From the IMG/VR virus record IMGVR_UViG_3300033153_006658, positions 1 through 41,612 of that record: 41,612 bases of DNA. One strand, 5' to 3'. Position 1 is the stretch's first letter. Every line of letters begins with the position of its first letter. A program made the translations under genes and the position numbers. The DNA comes from a virus. Below the pieces are notes generated by a model, which saw only the letters and a list, made by a program, of their open reading frames with translations, made no database searches and was not told the DNA's origin. This document shows, one piece after another, positions 6,202 through 12,263 of this stretch.

Positions 6202-6278
6202 GCCACTTTAGCTCAGAAGGTTAGAGCAACGGATTTGTAATCCGAAGGTCGTTGGTTCGATTCCAACATGTGGCTCCA
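6202..6278 (+). tRNA. tRNA-Thr(TGT)
   Basis: The sequence folds as a normal cloverleaf with the loop TTTGTAA (anticodon TGT), a D-arm GCTC/GAGC, a T-arm GTTGG/CCAAC and an encoded CCA. There are mismatches at acceptor pair 6-67 (T-T) and at the base of the anticodon stem (A-A). It is followed with no spacer by tRNA-Pro. Confidence 0.9.
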
Positions 6279-6355
6279 CAGGGTATAGTGTAGTTGGTCA
6301 ACACGGGGGTCTTGGATACCTCAAATCTTAGGTTCGAATCCTAATACCCTGACCA
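6279..6355 (+). tRNA. tRNA-Pro(TGG)
   Basis: The acceptor CAGGGTA/TACCCTG is perfect. The D-arm is GTGT/ACAC, the anticodon loop CTTGGAT gives TGG, the T-arm is TTAGG/CCTAA, and CCA is encoded. It abuts tRNA-Thr directly, so the two need a precise cut to separate. Confidence 0.92.
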
Positions 6356-6359
6356 TATG

Positions 6360-6434
6360 GTGGGCATAGATTAACGGTTAAATCGTTCGGTTGTGATCCG
6401 AAAGATGTGAGTTCGATTCTCACTGCTCACACCA
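6360..6434 (+). tRNA. tRNA-His(GTG)
   Basis: The acceptor GTGGGCA/TGCTCAC has one G-T pair. The anticodon stem TTCGG/CCGAA holds loop TTGTGAT (anticodon GTG), the T-arm is GTGAG/CTCAC, and CCA is encoded. A G is encoded at -1 (6359), but the discriminator is A, not the C that normally faces G-1 in bacterial His tRNAs. Confidence 0.9.
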
Positions 6435-6449
6435 TGATAATTATTTAAA

Positions 6450-6524
6450 GCGGGATGGAGAAATTGGTATCTCACTTGTCTCATAAGCAAGAGTTTTGGG
6501 TTCGAGTCCCAATCTCCGCAACCA
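6450..6524 (+). tRNA. tRNA-Met(CAT), initiator-like D-stem
   Basis: The anticodon loop CTCATAA gives CAT within CTTGT/GCAAG. The D-stem GAGA/TCTC has purine-11:pyrimidine-24, a trait of initiator tRNAs, and the 3' end GCAACCA matches fMet tRNAs. The acceptor stem is imperfect (weak at pairs 6-7, or one extra base before the acceptor), and the GGG/CCC pairs of true initiators are absent. It could also be an Ile2-type tRNA decoding ATA. Confidence 0.75.
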
Positions 6525-6548
6525 ATTTATATCTACTAAAAACAAACT

Positions 6549-7445
6549 ATGTTTAAAGAGTATCAACACATTGAAAGATTCGGGACTTCAGCAGTTGAGA
6601 ATATTGAGTTTGGAGAATGTTATGTATTCCCTAAAATAGATGGAACTAATGCCTCTGTTTGGATGGAGAATGGCGTTGTATGTGCTGGAAGTAGAAGAAG
6701 ACAGCTATCTTTAGAAAGTGATAATGCTGGTTTTTATGCTTGGGTAATAGAACAAGAGAATATTAAAAAATATTTAGAGGCAAATCCTGATCATAGATTA
6801 TATGGTGAGTGGCTTGTACCTCATTCTTTAAAGACTTATAGAGAAGATGCGTGGAGAGATTTTTATGTATTTGATGTGACTGTAGATATCAGTTCTGAAG
6901 GAGAATATTATGAAAACTATGAAAAGTATAGTAAAGATATGGAAGAGTTCGACATTAACTACATACCGCCTATAAGAATAGTTAAAAGTGGTTCGTTTGA
7001 GCAATTCAACAACCTATTAGAGGCTAATAATTATCTCATTGTTGATGGTCAGGGAGCTGGAGAAGGTATAGTTTTAAAGAATTATAACTATAAAAATAAA
7101 TTTGGTAGAATTAACTGGGCTAAAATTGTAACATCTGAGTTTAAAGAGAAACATCACAAAGAAATGGGTGCTCCTGTTGTAAATGGGACAACTATGATAG
7201 AGGAAAAAATAGTGGAAAAATATTGTACGACAGCATTAATTGAGAAAGAATATGCTAAGATAGAGAATGAAGAGAAAGAAGGGTGGAGTGGTAAATGTAT
7301 TCCTAGATTATTAGGTACAGTATATCATTGTATAGTAACTGAAGAATGTTGGAATTTTATCAAAGAACACAAAAACCCGACTGTAAATTTCAAAACACTA
7401 CAATATTTTGTTATCAATAAAGTTAAACAATTCCTTAATATATAA
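6549..7445 (+). CDS. Rnl2-type RNA ligase
   Basis: This 298-residue protein has the nucleotidyltransferase motifs of the Rnl2/RNA-editing-ligase family: motif I KIDGTN with the AMP-accepting Lys29, motif III LYGEW (84-88), motif IV EGIVLK (172-177) and motif V WAKIV (190-194). The enzyme seals 3'-OH/5'-phosphate RNA ends using ATP. It sits directly between four tRNA genes and polynucleotide kinase-phosphatase, with only 3 bases to the latter, so the pair forms a tRNA repair module analogous to T4. The C-terminal ~100 residues are less conserved. The start is chosen at ATG 6549, preceded by AACAAACT. Confidence 0.88.
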   Translation: MFKEYQHIERFGTSAVENIEFGECYVFPKIDGTNASVWMENGVVCAGSRRRQLSLESDNAGFYAWVIEQENIKKYLEANPDHRLYGEWLVPHSLKTYREDAWRDFYVFDVTVDISSEGEYYENYEKYSKDMEEFDINYIPPIRIVKSGSFEQFNNLLEANNYLIVDGQGAGEGIVLKNYNYKNKFGRINWAKIVTSEFKEKHHKEMGAPVVNGTTMIEEKIVEKYCTTALIEKEYAKIENEEKEGWSGKCIPRLLGTVYHCIVTEECWNFIKEHKNPTVNFKTLQYFVINKVKQFLNI

Positions 7446-7448
7446 GCT

Positions 7449-8297
7449 ATGAAAAAGATAATCTTGTTAAAAGGGCTTCCAGCCTCAGGTAAAACCACAT
7501 GGGCTAAGAAAATGGTCAGTGATAATCCTGGAATGTATAAACGTGTCAATAAGGATGATTTAAGAGCGATGCTTGACAATGGGAAGTGGAGTAAACATAA
7601 TGAGAAATTTATTATTCAGCTAAGAGATCAAATAATTATAAATGCACTAAATAGTGGTCAGCACGTAATAGTTGACGACACTAATTTAAATAAAAGGCAT
7701 GAAAAGATGATGATAACAATAGCTAAAGATAACAACGCTATTGTGGAAGTTAAAGAGTTTGACACAGACTATAAAGAATGTATAAAAAGAGATGCTAAAA
7801 GAGAAAATAGTGTTGGAGAGAAAGTAATAAAAGATATGTATAATAAATATCTTAAAGCTGACCCAGAGCCTATAAAATATAATCCATGTTTAAAGCAATG
7901 TATTATTGTAGATATAGACGGGACTCTTGCAAAAATGAATGATCGTAGTCCTTATGATTGGGGAAAAGTAGGAGAGGATTCAGTACATAAGCACATTAAA
8001 GGTATTGTTGATATGTACTATGAAGATTTTGATATAATTATAATGACTGGAAGAGATGGGTGTTGTGAAAATGAGACAAGAGAATGGCTGTCACAGAATG
8101 GTATAGGGTATACAGCTTTACATATAAGACCAGAGGGAAATAACGAGAGCGATGTAATAATAAAAGAAAGAATGTATAGAGAGCATATAGAAGGGAAATA
8201 TAATGTAGAATTTGTATTGGATGATAGAGATTGTGTTGTAGAAATGTGGAGAAATCTTGGTTTAAAGTGTTTACAAGTGAATTATGGAGATTTTTAA
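7449..8297 (+). CDS. pseT-like: Polynucleotide kinase-phosphatase
   Basis: This 282-residue protein has the T4 Pnkp domain order. The N-terminal kinase has P-loop GLPASGKT (9-16), an acid at D36 and a lid KRDAKRENSVGEK (about 113-125). The C-terminal HAD phosphatase has DIDGTL (155-160, nucleophile D155), then the GRDG segment and VLDDRDCVVEMWR, very close to the T4 C-terminal pattern. It converts cleaved RNA ends (5'-OH, 2',3'-cyclic or 3' phosphate) into the 5'-phosphate/3'-OH ends that the upstream ligase joins. Substrates are probably tRNAs cut at the anticodon by host nucleases. The length equals the family norm. Confidence 0.92.
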   Translation: MKKIILLKGLPASGKTTWAKKMVSDNPGMYKRVNKDDLRAMLDNGKWSKHNEKFIIQLRDQIIINALNSGQHVIVDDTNLNKRHEKMMITIAKDNNAIVEVKEFDTDYKECIKRDAKRENSVGEKVIKDMYNKYLKADPEPIKYNPCLKQCIIVDIDGTLAKMNDRSPYDWGKVGEDSVHKHIKGIVDMYYEDFDIIIMTGRDGCCENETREWLSQNGIGYTALHIRPEGNNESDVIIKERMYREHIEGKYNVEFVLDDRDCVVEMWRNLGLKCLQVNYGDF

Positions 8298-8306
8298 ATA
8301 TTATAA

Positions 8307-8410
8307 GGGGGTAAATTGGAAATCGACATATATTGGGAGTAATAAATCGACCTAGAACAAACACTCAATGCAGTATATGGACTAGGGTTCGACTCCCTAT
8401 ACCTCCACCA
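8307..8410 (+). pseudogene. Degenerate tRNA with intact acceptor and T arms
   Basis: GGGGGTA (8307-8313) pairs with TACCTCC (8400-8406), and TAGGG/CCCTA forms a T-arm with loop TTCGACT; ACCA follows. The 69 bases between acceptor and T-arm do not give a convincing D-arm or a 7-base anticodon loop, and AAATCGAC occurs twice there, suggesting a small duplication. It is either a broken tRNA or a tRNA-like RNA that still ends in CCA. Confidence 0.6.
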
Positions 8411-8413
8411 TAT

Positions 8414-8497
8414 GGGTCAGTATGCAAATGTTAAGCAAGCAGACTGTAAATCTGTTGTCCTCGGACGTTGTAGGTTCAAATCCTACCTGGCTCACCA
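8414..8497 (+). tRNA. tRNA-Tyr(GTA)
   Basis: This is a class II tRNA. The acceptor is GGGTCAG/CTGGCTC with G-T pairs, the D-arm TGC/GCA, and the anticodon loop CTGTAAA gives GTA. The long variable arm is GTCC-TC-GGAC, the T-arm GTAGG/CCTAC, and CCA is encoded. Confidence 0.93.
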
Positions 8498-8509
8498 AAT
8501 TTAGTTCTT

Positions 8510-8525
8510 TAAAATATCGGTGCAT
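8510..8525 (+). repeat. 16-bp inverted repeat, left arm
   Basis: TAAAATATCGGTGCAT is the exact reverse complement of 9418-9433. The two arms bracket the SPFH gene, lying 22 bases before its start and 12 bases after its stop. Confidence 0.9.
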
Positions 8526-8547
8526 ATTCATCAAATAATATATTTTC

Positions 8548-9405
8548 ATGTATAGAGATATTCAACAAAGAGAACAAAGTAAAGAGATGAGTGAGGGAGC
8601 TATTGCGGCTCTAATCTCTGTTATAGTGGTTATAGTGTTAATGTTTTTAACACTCATTTTTAGTTCATGGGAAATAGTTTCTTCAGGACATATGGGGGTT
8701 TATGTAACAATGGGAAAAGTAAGTGAATTACCTCTTGAAGAGGGATTTCATTGGAAAAAACCATTTATATCCTCTATAAAAGAAATGGATATTAGAAATA
8801 TCAAAAAAGAAGTTCGTGCTGATGCAGGATCAAAGGATCTTCAAACAGTACAAACTACAATTGCAGTAAATTATAAACTAGATCCTACATATGTTGCAGA
8901 AATGTATAAAACTGTAGGTATGGGATACGATGCCAAAATTATAGCTCCAAGTATTGAAGAGGCAGTAAAATCTGTTACAGCTTTATATACGGCTGAAGAG
9001 CTAATCACGAAAAGAAGTGAAGTGAGTACTAATTTAAAGGATCTTTTAAAAGAACGCCTTCAACTAGAACACATCATTCTTATTCAAACAAGTATTACAG
9101 ATTTCTCATTCTCAGATCAATTTGATAAAGCTGTCGAAAGAAAAGTTACAGCTGAACAAAGAGCAATTGAGGAAGAGAATAACAAACGAGCTTCACAAGC
9201 AAGAGCAGATCAGCTTATTATTAATGCTGAAGCTGAAGCAAAAAGTATAGAAATTAGAACTGAAGCAATGGTAAACAAAGGAGAATCAATTATCGAACTA
9301 GAAAAGATTCGAAACCAAGAACGAGCCATTGAAAAATGGAATGGAGTTCTACCAGTAAATTTCTACGGGAATGCAGCAATGCCTTTTGTAAACGTAGGGA
9401 AATAA
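8548..9405 (+). CDS. SPFH/prohibitin-like membrane protein
   Basis: This 285-residue protein has one transmembrane segment (about 17-39) followed by a Band-7/SPFH domain (about 45-220: SSGHMGVYVTMGKV, LEEGFHWKKPF, KDLQTVQTTIAVNYKLDP, the family's typical beta pattern). A long charged helix rich in A, E and R follows (about 195-270), ending near VLPVNFYGN. Such proteins build ring-like membrane scaffolds and often control membrane proteases or lysis timing. It lies between tRNA-Tyr and small genes, alone inside a 16-bp inverted repeat. It may be host-derived and may protect or reorganise the host membrane; that role is inferred. Confidence 0.88.
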   Translation: MYRDIQQREQSKEMSEGAIAALISVIVVIVLMFLTLIFSSWEIVSSGHMGVYVTMGKVSELPLEEGFHWKKPFISSIKEMDIRNIKKEVRADAGSKDLQTVQTTIAVNYKLDPTYVAEMYKTVGMGYDAKIIAPSIEEAVKSVTALYTAEELITKRSEVSTNLKDLLKERLQLEHIILIQTSITDFSFSDQFDKAVERKVTAEQRAIEEENNKRASQARADQLIINAEAEAKSIEIRTEAMVNKGESIIELEKIRNQERAIEKWNGVLPVNFYGNAAMPFVNVGK

Positions 9406-9417
9406 TTTAAACAACAA

Positions 9418-9433
9418 ATGCACCGATATTTTA
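9418..9433 (+). repeat. 16-bp inverted repeat, right arm
   Basis: ATGCACCGATATTTTA is the exact reverse complement of 8510-8525. No recombinase gene or target-site duplication is visible. Confidence 0.9.
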
Positions 9434-9510
9434 GGGAATTAGAAAGACCTCCCCATTTGAGCATTGTAAAGAGGCTTGGGAGGTGTCTACATAAAGAATA
9501 CTATTTATAA
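9418..9510 (+). CDS. Possible 30-residue peptide
   Basis: ATG 9418, preceded by AACAACAA as at other starts, opens a frame of 30 codons (begins MHRYFRELERPPHLSIVKRL) that ends just before the next leader. It is basic and arginine-rich. It overlaps the inverted repeat and a hairpin, so it may be chance. Confidence 0.3.
   Translation: MHRYFRELERPPHLSIVKRLGRCLHKEYYL
9445..9488 (+). other. Hairpin after SPFH gene
   Basis: AGACCTCCC (9445-9453) pairs with GGGAGG (9478-9483) plus TCT (9486-9488), leaving a two-base bulge and a 24-base loop. No clear T-run follows. It may be a weak terminator or an mRNA end structure. Confidence 0.4.
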
Positions 9511-9529
9511 TATTAATAATCAAATTATG
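9503..9529 (+). repeat. 27-bp direct repeat leader, copy 1
   Basis: This 27-base AT-rich leader ends in the ATG of the gene at 9527. It is identical to 9757-9783, which ends in the ATG of the gene at 9781. Identity across the non-coding leader indicates a recent duplication of the translation-start region. Confidence 0.9.
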
Positions 9530-9688
9530 GATGATGATTATGGTCAATATGAAGCTGAATGCGAAGAAGCAGCTCGATATGAGTATGAACAAGGTTTAGC
9601 GGCTGAAGCTGAAGCTAAGGCTGAATATGAAGCAGAGTGTTATGAAGAAGAATGCCGTGAAGAAGCTATGGGAAATAAATGTATGTAG
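9527..9688 (+). CDS. 53-residue acidic protein
   Basis: The start is set at ATG 9527 because the preceding 24 bases form the leader repeat shared with the 9781 gene. The product is almost entirely E, A, Y and C (MDDDYGQYEAECEEAARYEY and onwards), with a strong negative charge and five cysteines. It could be a DNA mimic or simply a low-complexity helix. No family is recognised. Its stop overlaps the tRNA-like element. Confidence 0.6.
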   Translation: MDDDYGQYEAECEEAARYEYEQGLAAEAEAKAEYEAECYEEECREEAMGNKCM

Positions 9689-9747
9689 GAGATACTTGGA
9701 ATGGAATAGTTATAATTGTACAGTTCGACTCTGTGCCTCCTACTCCG
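9685..9747 (+). other. tRNA-like minihelix lacking anticodon arm
   Basis: GTAGGAG (9685-9691) pairs perfectly with CTCCTAC (9737-9743), and TACAG/CTGTG with loop TTCGACT forms a T-arm. Only 27 bases lie between the acceptor and T-arm, so no anticodon arm can form; ACT/AGT may give a tiny D-arm. TCCG follows instead of CCA. It overlaps the TAG stop of the previous gene. It is either a deleted tRNA or a tRNA mimic or processing signal. Confidence 0.55.
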
Positions 9748-9756
9748 AAATAGTTC

Positions 9757-9783
9757 ATTTATAATATTAATAATCAAATTATG
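9757..9783 (+). repeat. 27-bp direct repeat leader, copy 2
   Basis: Exact copy of 9503-9529, placing the ATG of the next gene in the same position. The tRNA-like element lies between the two copies. Confidence 0.9.
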
Positions 9784-10092
9784 AAGTTTACACACAATTC
9801 AAACAATGATTGGAGAGATGAAGCCAAATATCTTGGAGTTGATAAAGATTTGTTTCCTTGGATACAAGCAATTGAGAAAGCTGCTGAAAAAAGAGGTTCT
9901 AGTAAATCTGAAGATAGTATTGAAAAAAAGCTCAAAGATGCATATGTATGCTGTTCTAAATGTGGAAATAAATACGGAGAACATAAAGGAATGTCAACTT
10001 ATTACATTGGCATATGTGATGTATGTGGTATTGAAGCCATTGTGACAGAGGCAAGGGATTATGGATATTTCAAGAAAACACTTAATTATTAA
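9781..10092 (+). CDS. Zinc-ribbon hypothetical protein
   Basis: This 103-residue protein has a helical, charged N-terminal half. The second half has CSKC (about 58-61) and CDVC (about 79-82), with a third nearby cysteine, making a four-cysteine zinc ribbon. It uses the duplicated 27-base leader. Function unknown; small zinc ribbons in phages often contact DNA or polymerase. Confidence 0.65.
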   Translation: MKFTHNSNNDWRDEAKYLGVDKDLFPWIQAIEKAAEKRGSSKSEDSIEKKLKDAYVCCSKCGNKYGEHKGMSTYYIGICDVCGIEAIVTEARDYGYFKKTLNY

Positions 10093-10103
10093 CAATACTT
10101 ATC

Positions 10104-10244
10104 ATGGATTATAAAACAGCAGCTATAAAAATGCTTGATGAACAAGCAGAAGAAGGAAGATTATGTATCAGTATGAAACTAATAGTGGATGTAATAGATA
10201 ATGTATACGAACAGGGCTTTTTAGATGGTAAAAAGAACAAATAA
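10104..10244 (+). CDS. 46-residue hypothetical protein
   Basis: ATG 10104 opens a 46-codon frame (begins MDYKTAAIKMLDEQAEEGRL) lying 11 bases after the previous stop and 2 bases before the next start. It appears helical and has no known motif. The tight spacing supports it. Confidence 0.6.
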   Translation: MDYKTAAIKMLDEQAEEGRLCISMKLIVDVIDNVYEQGFLDGKKNK

Positions 10245-10246
10245 CT

Positions 10247-10432
10247 ATGAGCGAAGAACTAAACATAAACCGCCTGAATTTCCTAAAAGAAAGATATGAG
10301 TTGCTAAATAACTATATACAAGGCAAAGAATATTGGTTTGTATATCCTGCCCTTAAATCAGCTTTAGAAGATTGTAGGGATGAGTTTTGGGAGATATATG
10401 ATAAAATACTTGATAAAGAATTTACTTTCTAA
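10247..10432 (+). CDS. 61-residue hypothetical protein
   Basis: A helical, aromatic-rich small protein (W, Y and F in YWFVYPALKSALEDCRDEFWEIYDK). It starts two bases after the preceding stop. It is the first of three consecutive 61-residue genes that do not resemble one another. Not recognised. Confidence 0.6.
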   Translation: MSEELNINRLNFLKERYELLNNYIQGKEYWFVYPALKSALEDCRDEFWEIYDKILDKEFTF

Positions 10433-10443
10433 TAATAAATGAT

Positions 10444-10629
10444 ATGAAATACAAAATTGGTGACATAGTAGCAGTCAAAAGGACACCTGATAATGCAATA
10501 TACTTTGATACACGCATCACTGGTGTATATAGGGAAAGTAAAAGCTATGATGTGAGAAGTTTTGATTATCCAGTGTTTGAAGATGAAATTATAGATAATA
10601 GTAAAGTTCTTGAGTTTCTTTCTAAGTAA
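10444..10629 (+). CDS. 61-residue SH3-like beta protein
   Basis: The product opens MKYKIGDIVAVKR, the usual first strands of a small SH3-like barrel (K-I-G-D-x-V), followed by alternating strands and an acidic end. Several other small proteins in this genome (15394, 39832, 40947) start the same way. Specific function unknown. Confidence 0.6.
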   Translation: MKYKIGDIVAVKRTPDNAIYFDTRITGVYRESKSYDVRSFDYPVFEDEIIDNSKVLEFLSK

Positions 10630-10654
10630 AAGCCTTTATTAATTAACATATATT

Positions 10655-10840
10655 ATGGCAAATGTAAAAAAAATCGTTAGAGTAAAAGTTGACAGTCCTA
10701 TAGGGCAAGAACCTATGTACTTTATAGCAGAAGTTAAAAGTGCATACAACTTTAAAAGTGAGCCTTATTTTCTAGTAGAAGAAGTTGCTAGTAAAAATAA
10801 ATACACAGTCCCTTTGAAAGATATAGTGGAAACACTATAA
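10655..10840 (+). CDS. 61-residue beta-rich hypothetical protein
   Basis: A short protein of alternating hydrophobic strands (VKKIVRVKVDSP, YFIAEVKSAY, YFLVEEVAS, YTVPLKDIVETL). It is the last gene of the rightward early unit, 24 bases before the terminator. Not recognised. Confidence 0.55.
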   Translation: MANVKKIVRVKVDSPIGQEPMYFIAEVKSAYNFKSEPYFLVEEVASKNKYTVPLKDIVETL

Positions 10841-10863
10841 ATTAATATTTAAATACAATAAAG

Positions 10864-10895
10864 AAGCCTCCTAGTTAATTCTAAGAGGCTTTTGT
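10864..10895 (+). terminator. Terminator of the rightward 4.5-10.8 kb unit
   Basis: AAGCCTC (10864-10870) pairs with GAGGCTT (10885-10891), with further TAG/CTA pairing inside, followed by TTGTTGT. It separates the converging rightward and leftward small-gene units. Confidence 0.8.
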
Positions 10896-10899
10896 TGTG

Positions 10900-10944
10900 T
10901 TAGACGAACATTGTATCAACTGTAAGGTTGAGATTGCTTGTCGC
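10900..10944 (-). pseudogene. Remnant of a duplicated start of the 11493 gene
   Basis: Bases 10919-10965 align closely with 11469-11515, which hold the start, leader and upstream end of the 102-residue gene. In the remnant the ATG has become GCG, and the frame reads ATSNLNLTVDTMFV then a stop, against MKNNFNLTAEQVIQL in the intact gene. This shows a tandem duplication whose downstream gene has decayed. Confidence 0.7.
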
Positions 10945-10952
10945 AGGAGTTG

Positions 10953-11150
10953 TTATGATTTTTTAACAAGTAAATCTGTTATTGTTTTTTGAGTTTCGTC
11001 AAAAGCCTTGTAATCTACTACGACTTTTTGATAAATTTTGCCTTCAAAATGGAATACAATTGATGGTTCGTGTATCCAATTGTGAAACTCTGCACATATC
11101 ACTTTATCGAGATCAATTACTAGGTCATTTATTATTAGTGGTGTTTTCAT
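10953..11150 (-). CDS. 65-residue early protein, paralog of 11711 gene
   Basis: The product starts MKTPLIINDLVIDLDKVICA and ends in a lysine-rich helix. It matches the 69-residue protein at 11502-11711 over its whole length (MK-x-PL-x-I-x-N, IDL, then a beta pair and a C-terminal DLL-x-KK/RKN). The two are tandem duplicates separated by the 102-residue gene. The start is after an AAACAAA leader. Function unknown; probably an early host-takeover protein. Confidence 0.65.
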   Translation of the reverse strand: MKTPLIINDLVIDLDKVICAEFHNWIHEPSIVFHFEGKIYQKVVVDYKAFDETQKTITDLLVKKS

Positions 11151-11184
11151 GGTATTTGTTTAAATAATGAGTAAATTCTTTATA

Positions 11185-11493
11185 TTAAGAGATGATATCT
11201 CCAACTTTACTGAATACATCTTTTGAAGGGACAACAGAATATAACATAGGATATTCCTCGAGGAGTTCTTCTATTTTTGATGTCCACAGGAATACTTTAA
11301 AGGTGTCTTTCCACCCTTTTTCACCTTCTTCCTTTGTTAATCTCATAAAACCTAGTCTTCCTGAATCTGTTTTCCCAGTAGTTGTAACTAAGAATGGTTT
11401 TTCTTTATTTGTTGGAGAGACTAATATGAGCTCGAAATCATCATCACGTAATTGAATAACTTGTTCGGCTGTAAGGTTGAAATTGTTTTTCAT
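11185..11493 (-). CDS. 102-residue hypothetical protein
   Basis: A soluble protein with mixed helix and strand (begins MKNNFNLTAEQVIQLRDDDF). The second half has a phage-like WKDTFKVFLWTSKIEELLEE segment. A decayed copy of its first codons lies at 10944. It is within the leftward small-gene operon. Not recognised. Confidence 0.6.
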   Translation of the reverse strand: MKNNFNLTAEQVIQLRDDDFELILVSPTNKEKPFLVTTTGKTDSGRLGFMRLTKEEGEKGWKDTFKVFLWTSKIEELLEEYPMLYSVVPSKDVFSKVGDIIS

Positions 11494-11501
11494 AGGAGTT
11501 G

Positions 11502-11711
11502 TTATAAGTTTTTACGAAGTAAATCTATTATTTTTTCTTTTACTTCTTGAAATTCTTCTAAAGGCATATCAAGCAGTAAATTTCTTTCTTTTCCATTTTT
11601 GAGATACATCTCTATAAGATGACATCCTAGATGATAATTTTCTTTGAAAACAATATGTACAACTTCTGATAAGTCGATAATTTCATTCTTGATGAATAAA
11701 GGGTTTTTCAT
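11502..11711 (-). CDS. 69-residue early protein, paralog of 11150 gene
   Basis: The product begins MKNPLFIKNEIIDLSEVVHI. It shares the fold pattern of the 10953-11150 product: an N-terminal PL-I-N-IDL-V stretch, a central strand pair, and a C-terminal helix ending IIDLLRKN. Upstream carries the AAACAAATACT leader. Unknown function. Confidence 0.65.
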   Translation of the reverse strand: MKNPLFIKNEIIDLSEVVHIVFKENYHLGCHLIEMYLKNGKERNLLLDMPLEEFQEVKEKIIDLLRKNL

Positions 11712-11735
11712 AGTATTTGTTTATATAATTGTAAT

Positions 11736-11867
11736 TTAAGCTGCTAGTGCAAACATTAGTTCTATAGATGCAATAGATGTGAGCATCATGTAAAACCAAG
11801 ATGTTTCAAACATTCCTTTGTTGATGCAATATGCAAAGACGAGGAATAGGATTAGTGGGTGTACCAT
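11736..11867 (-). CDS. 43-residue membrane protein
   Basis: ATG 11867 opens a frame whose product is mostly hydrophobic (MVHPLILFLVFAYCINKGMF then a second helix ending ELMFALAA), consistent with two short transmembrane helices. It fills a gap in the operon that otherwise lacks a gene. Not recognised. Confidence 0.5.
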   Translation of the reverse strand: MVHPLILFLVFAYCINKGMFETSWFYMMLTSIASIELMFALAA

Positions 11868-11883
11868 GGCAGTATATTAGATA

Positions 11884-12084
11884 TTAATGAAATAGTTTAC
11901 AGTTTAAACAATGTGATGTATTAGAATACTCTGCAACTCTAAAGCCTTTTTTTGATTCTGATTCTTTGTATATTCTATGAGCTTTTACGACTGCTTCATC
12001 GAAATTATTTACATCAGTAATATAAGTAAGGCATAAGCATCCTGTTGTAGTTAGGTGACGCATTTCAAATTTATGTGTATTCAT
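11884..12084 (-). CDS. 66-residue cysteine-rich early protein
   Basis: The protein begins MNTHKFEMRHLTTTGCLCLT and ends with SHCLNCKLFH. Two C-x(1-2)-C pairs (C16/C18, C59/C62) could bind zinc. The middle is helical with the pattern EAVVKAHRIYKE. Unknown function. Confidence 0.55.
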   Translation of the reverse strand: MNTHKFEMRHLTTTGCLCLTYITDVNNFDEAVVKAHRIYKESESKKGFRVAEYSNTSHCLNCKLFH

Positions 12085-12092
12085 AGAGATTG

Positions 12093-12245
12093 TTAACGGT
12101 TAATGTATTCAATATCATTTTCGATTTCTTTTATTCGATCTTTCAATGCTTTACTGATTAAGTTGATTCTTGATACTTCATCTCTTAACTGATCTTGCTC
12201 TTTCTTAAGAGCTGTGAGCTGTTCACATGTTTCAGGCATTTTCAT
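12093..12245 (-). CDS. 50-residue coiled-coil protein
   Basis: ATG 12245 gives a 50-residue product (MKMPETCEQLTALKKEQDQL and onwards) with regularly spaced I/L residues between charged ones, a clear coiled coil over nearly the whole length. It is preceded by the AACCT-ATG leader seen in neighbouring genes. Possibly an oligomerisation or binding partner; function unknown. Confidence 0.55.
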   Translation of the reverse strand: MKMPETCEQLTALKKEQDQLRDEVSRINLISKALKDRIKEIENDIEYINR

Positions 12246-12263
12246 AGGTTGTATATTAAATGT

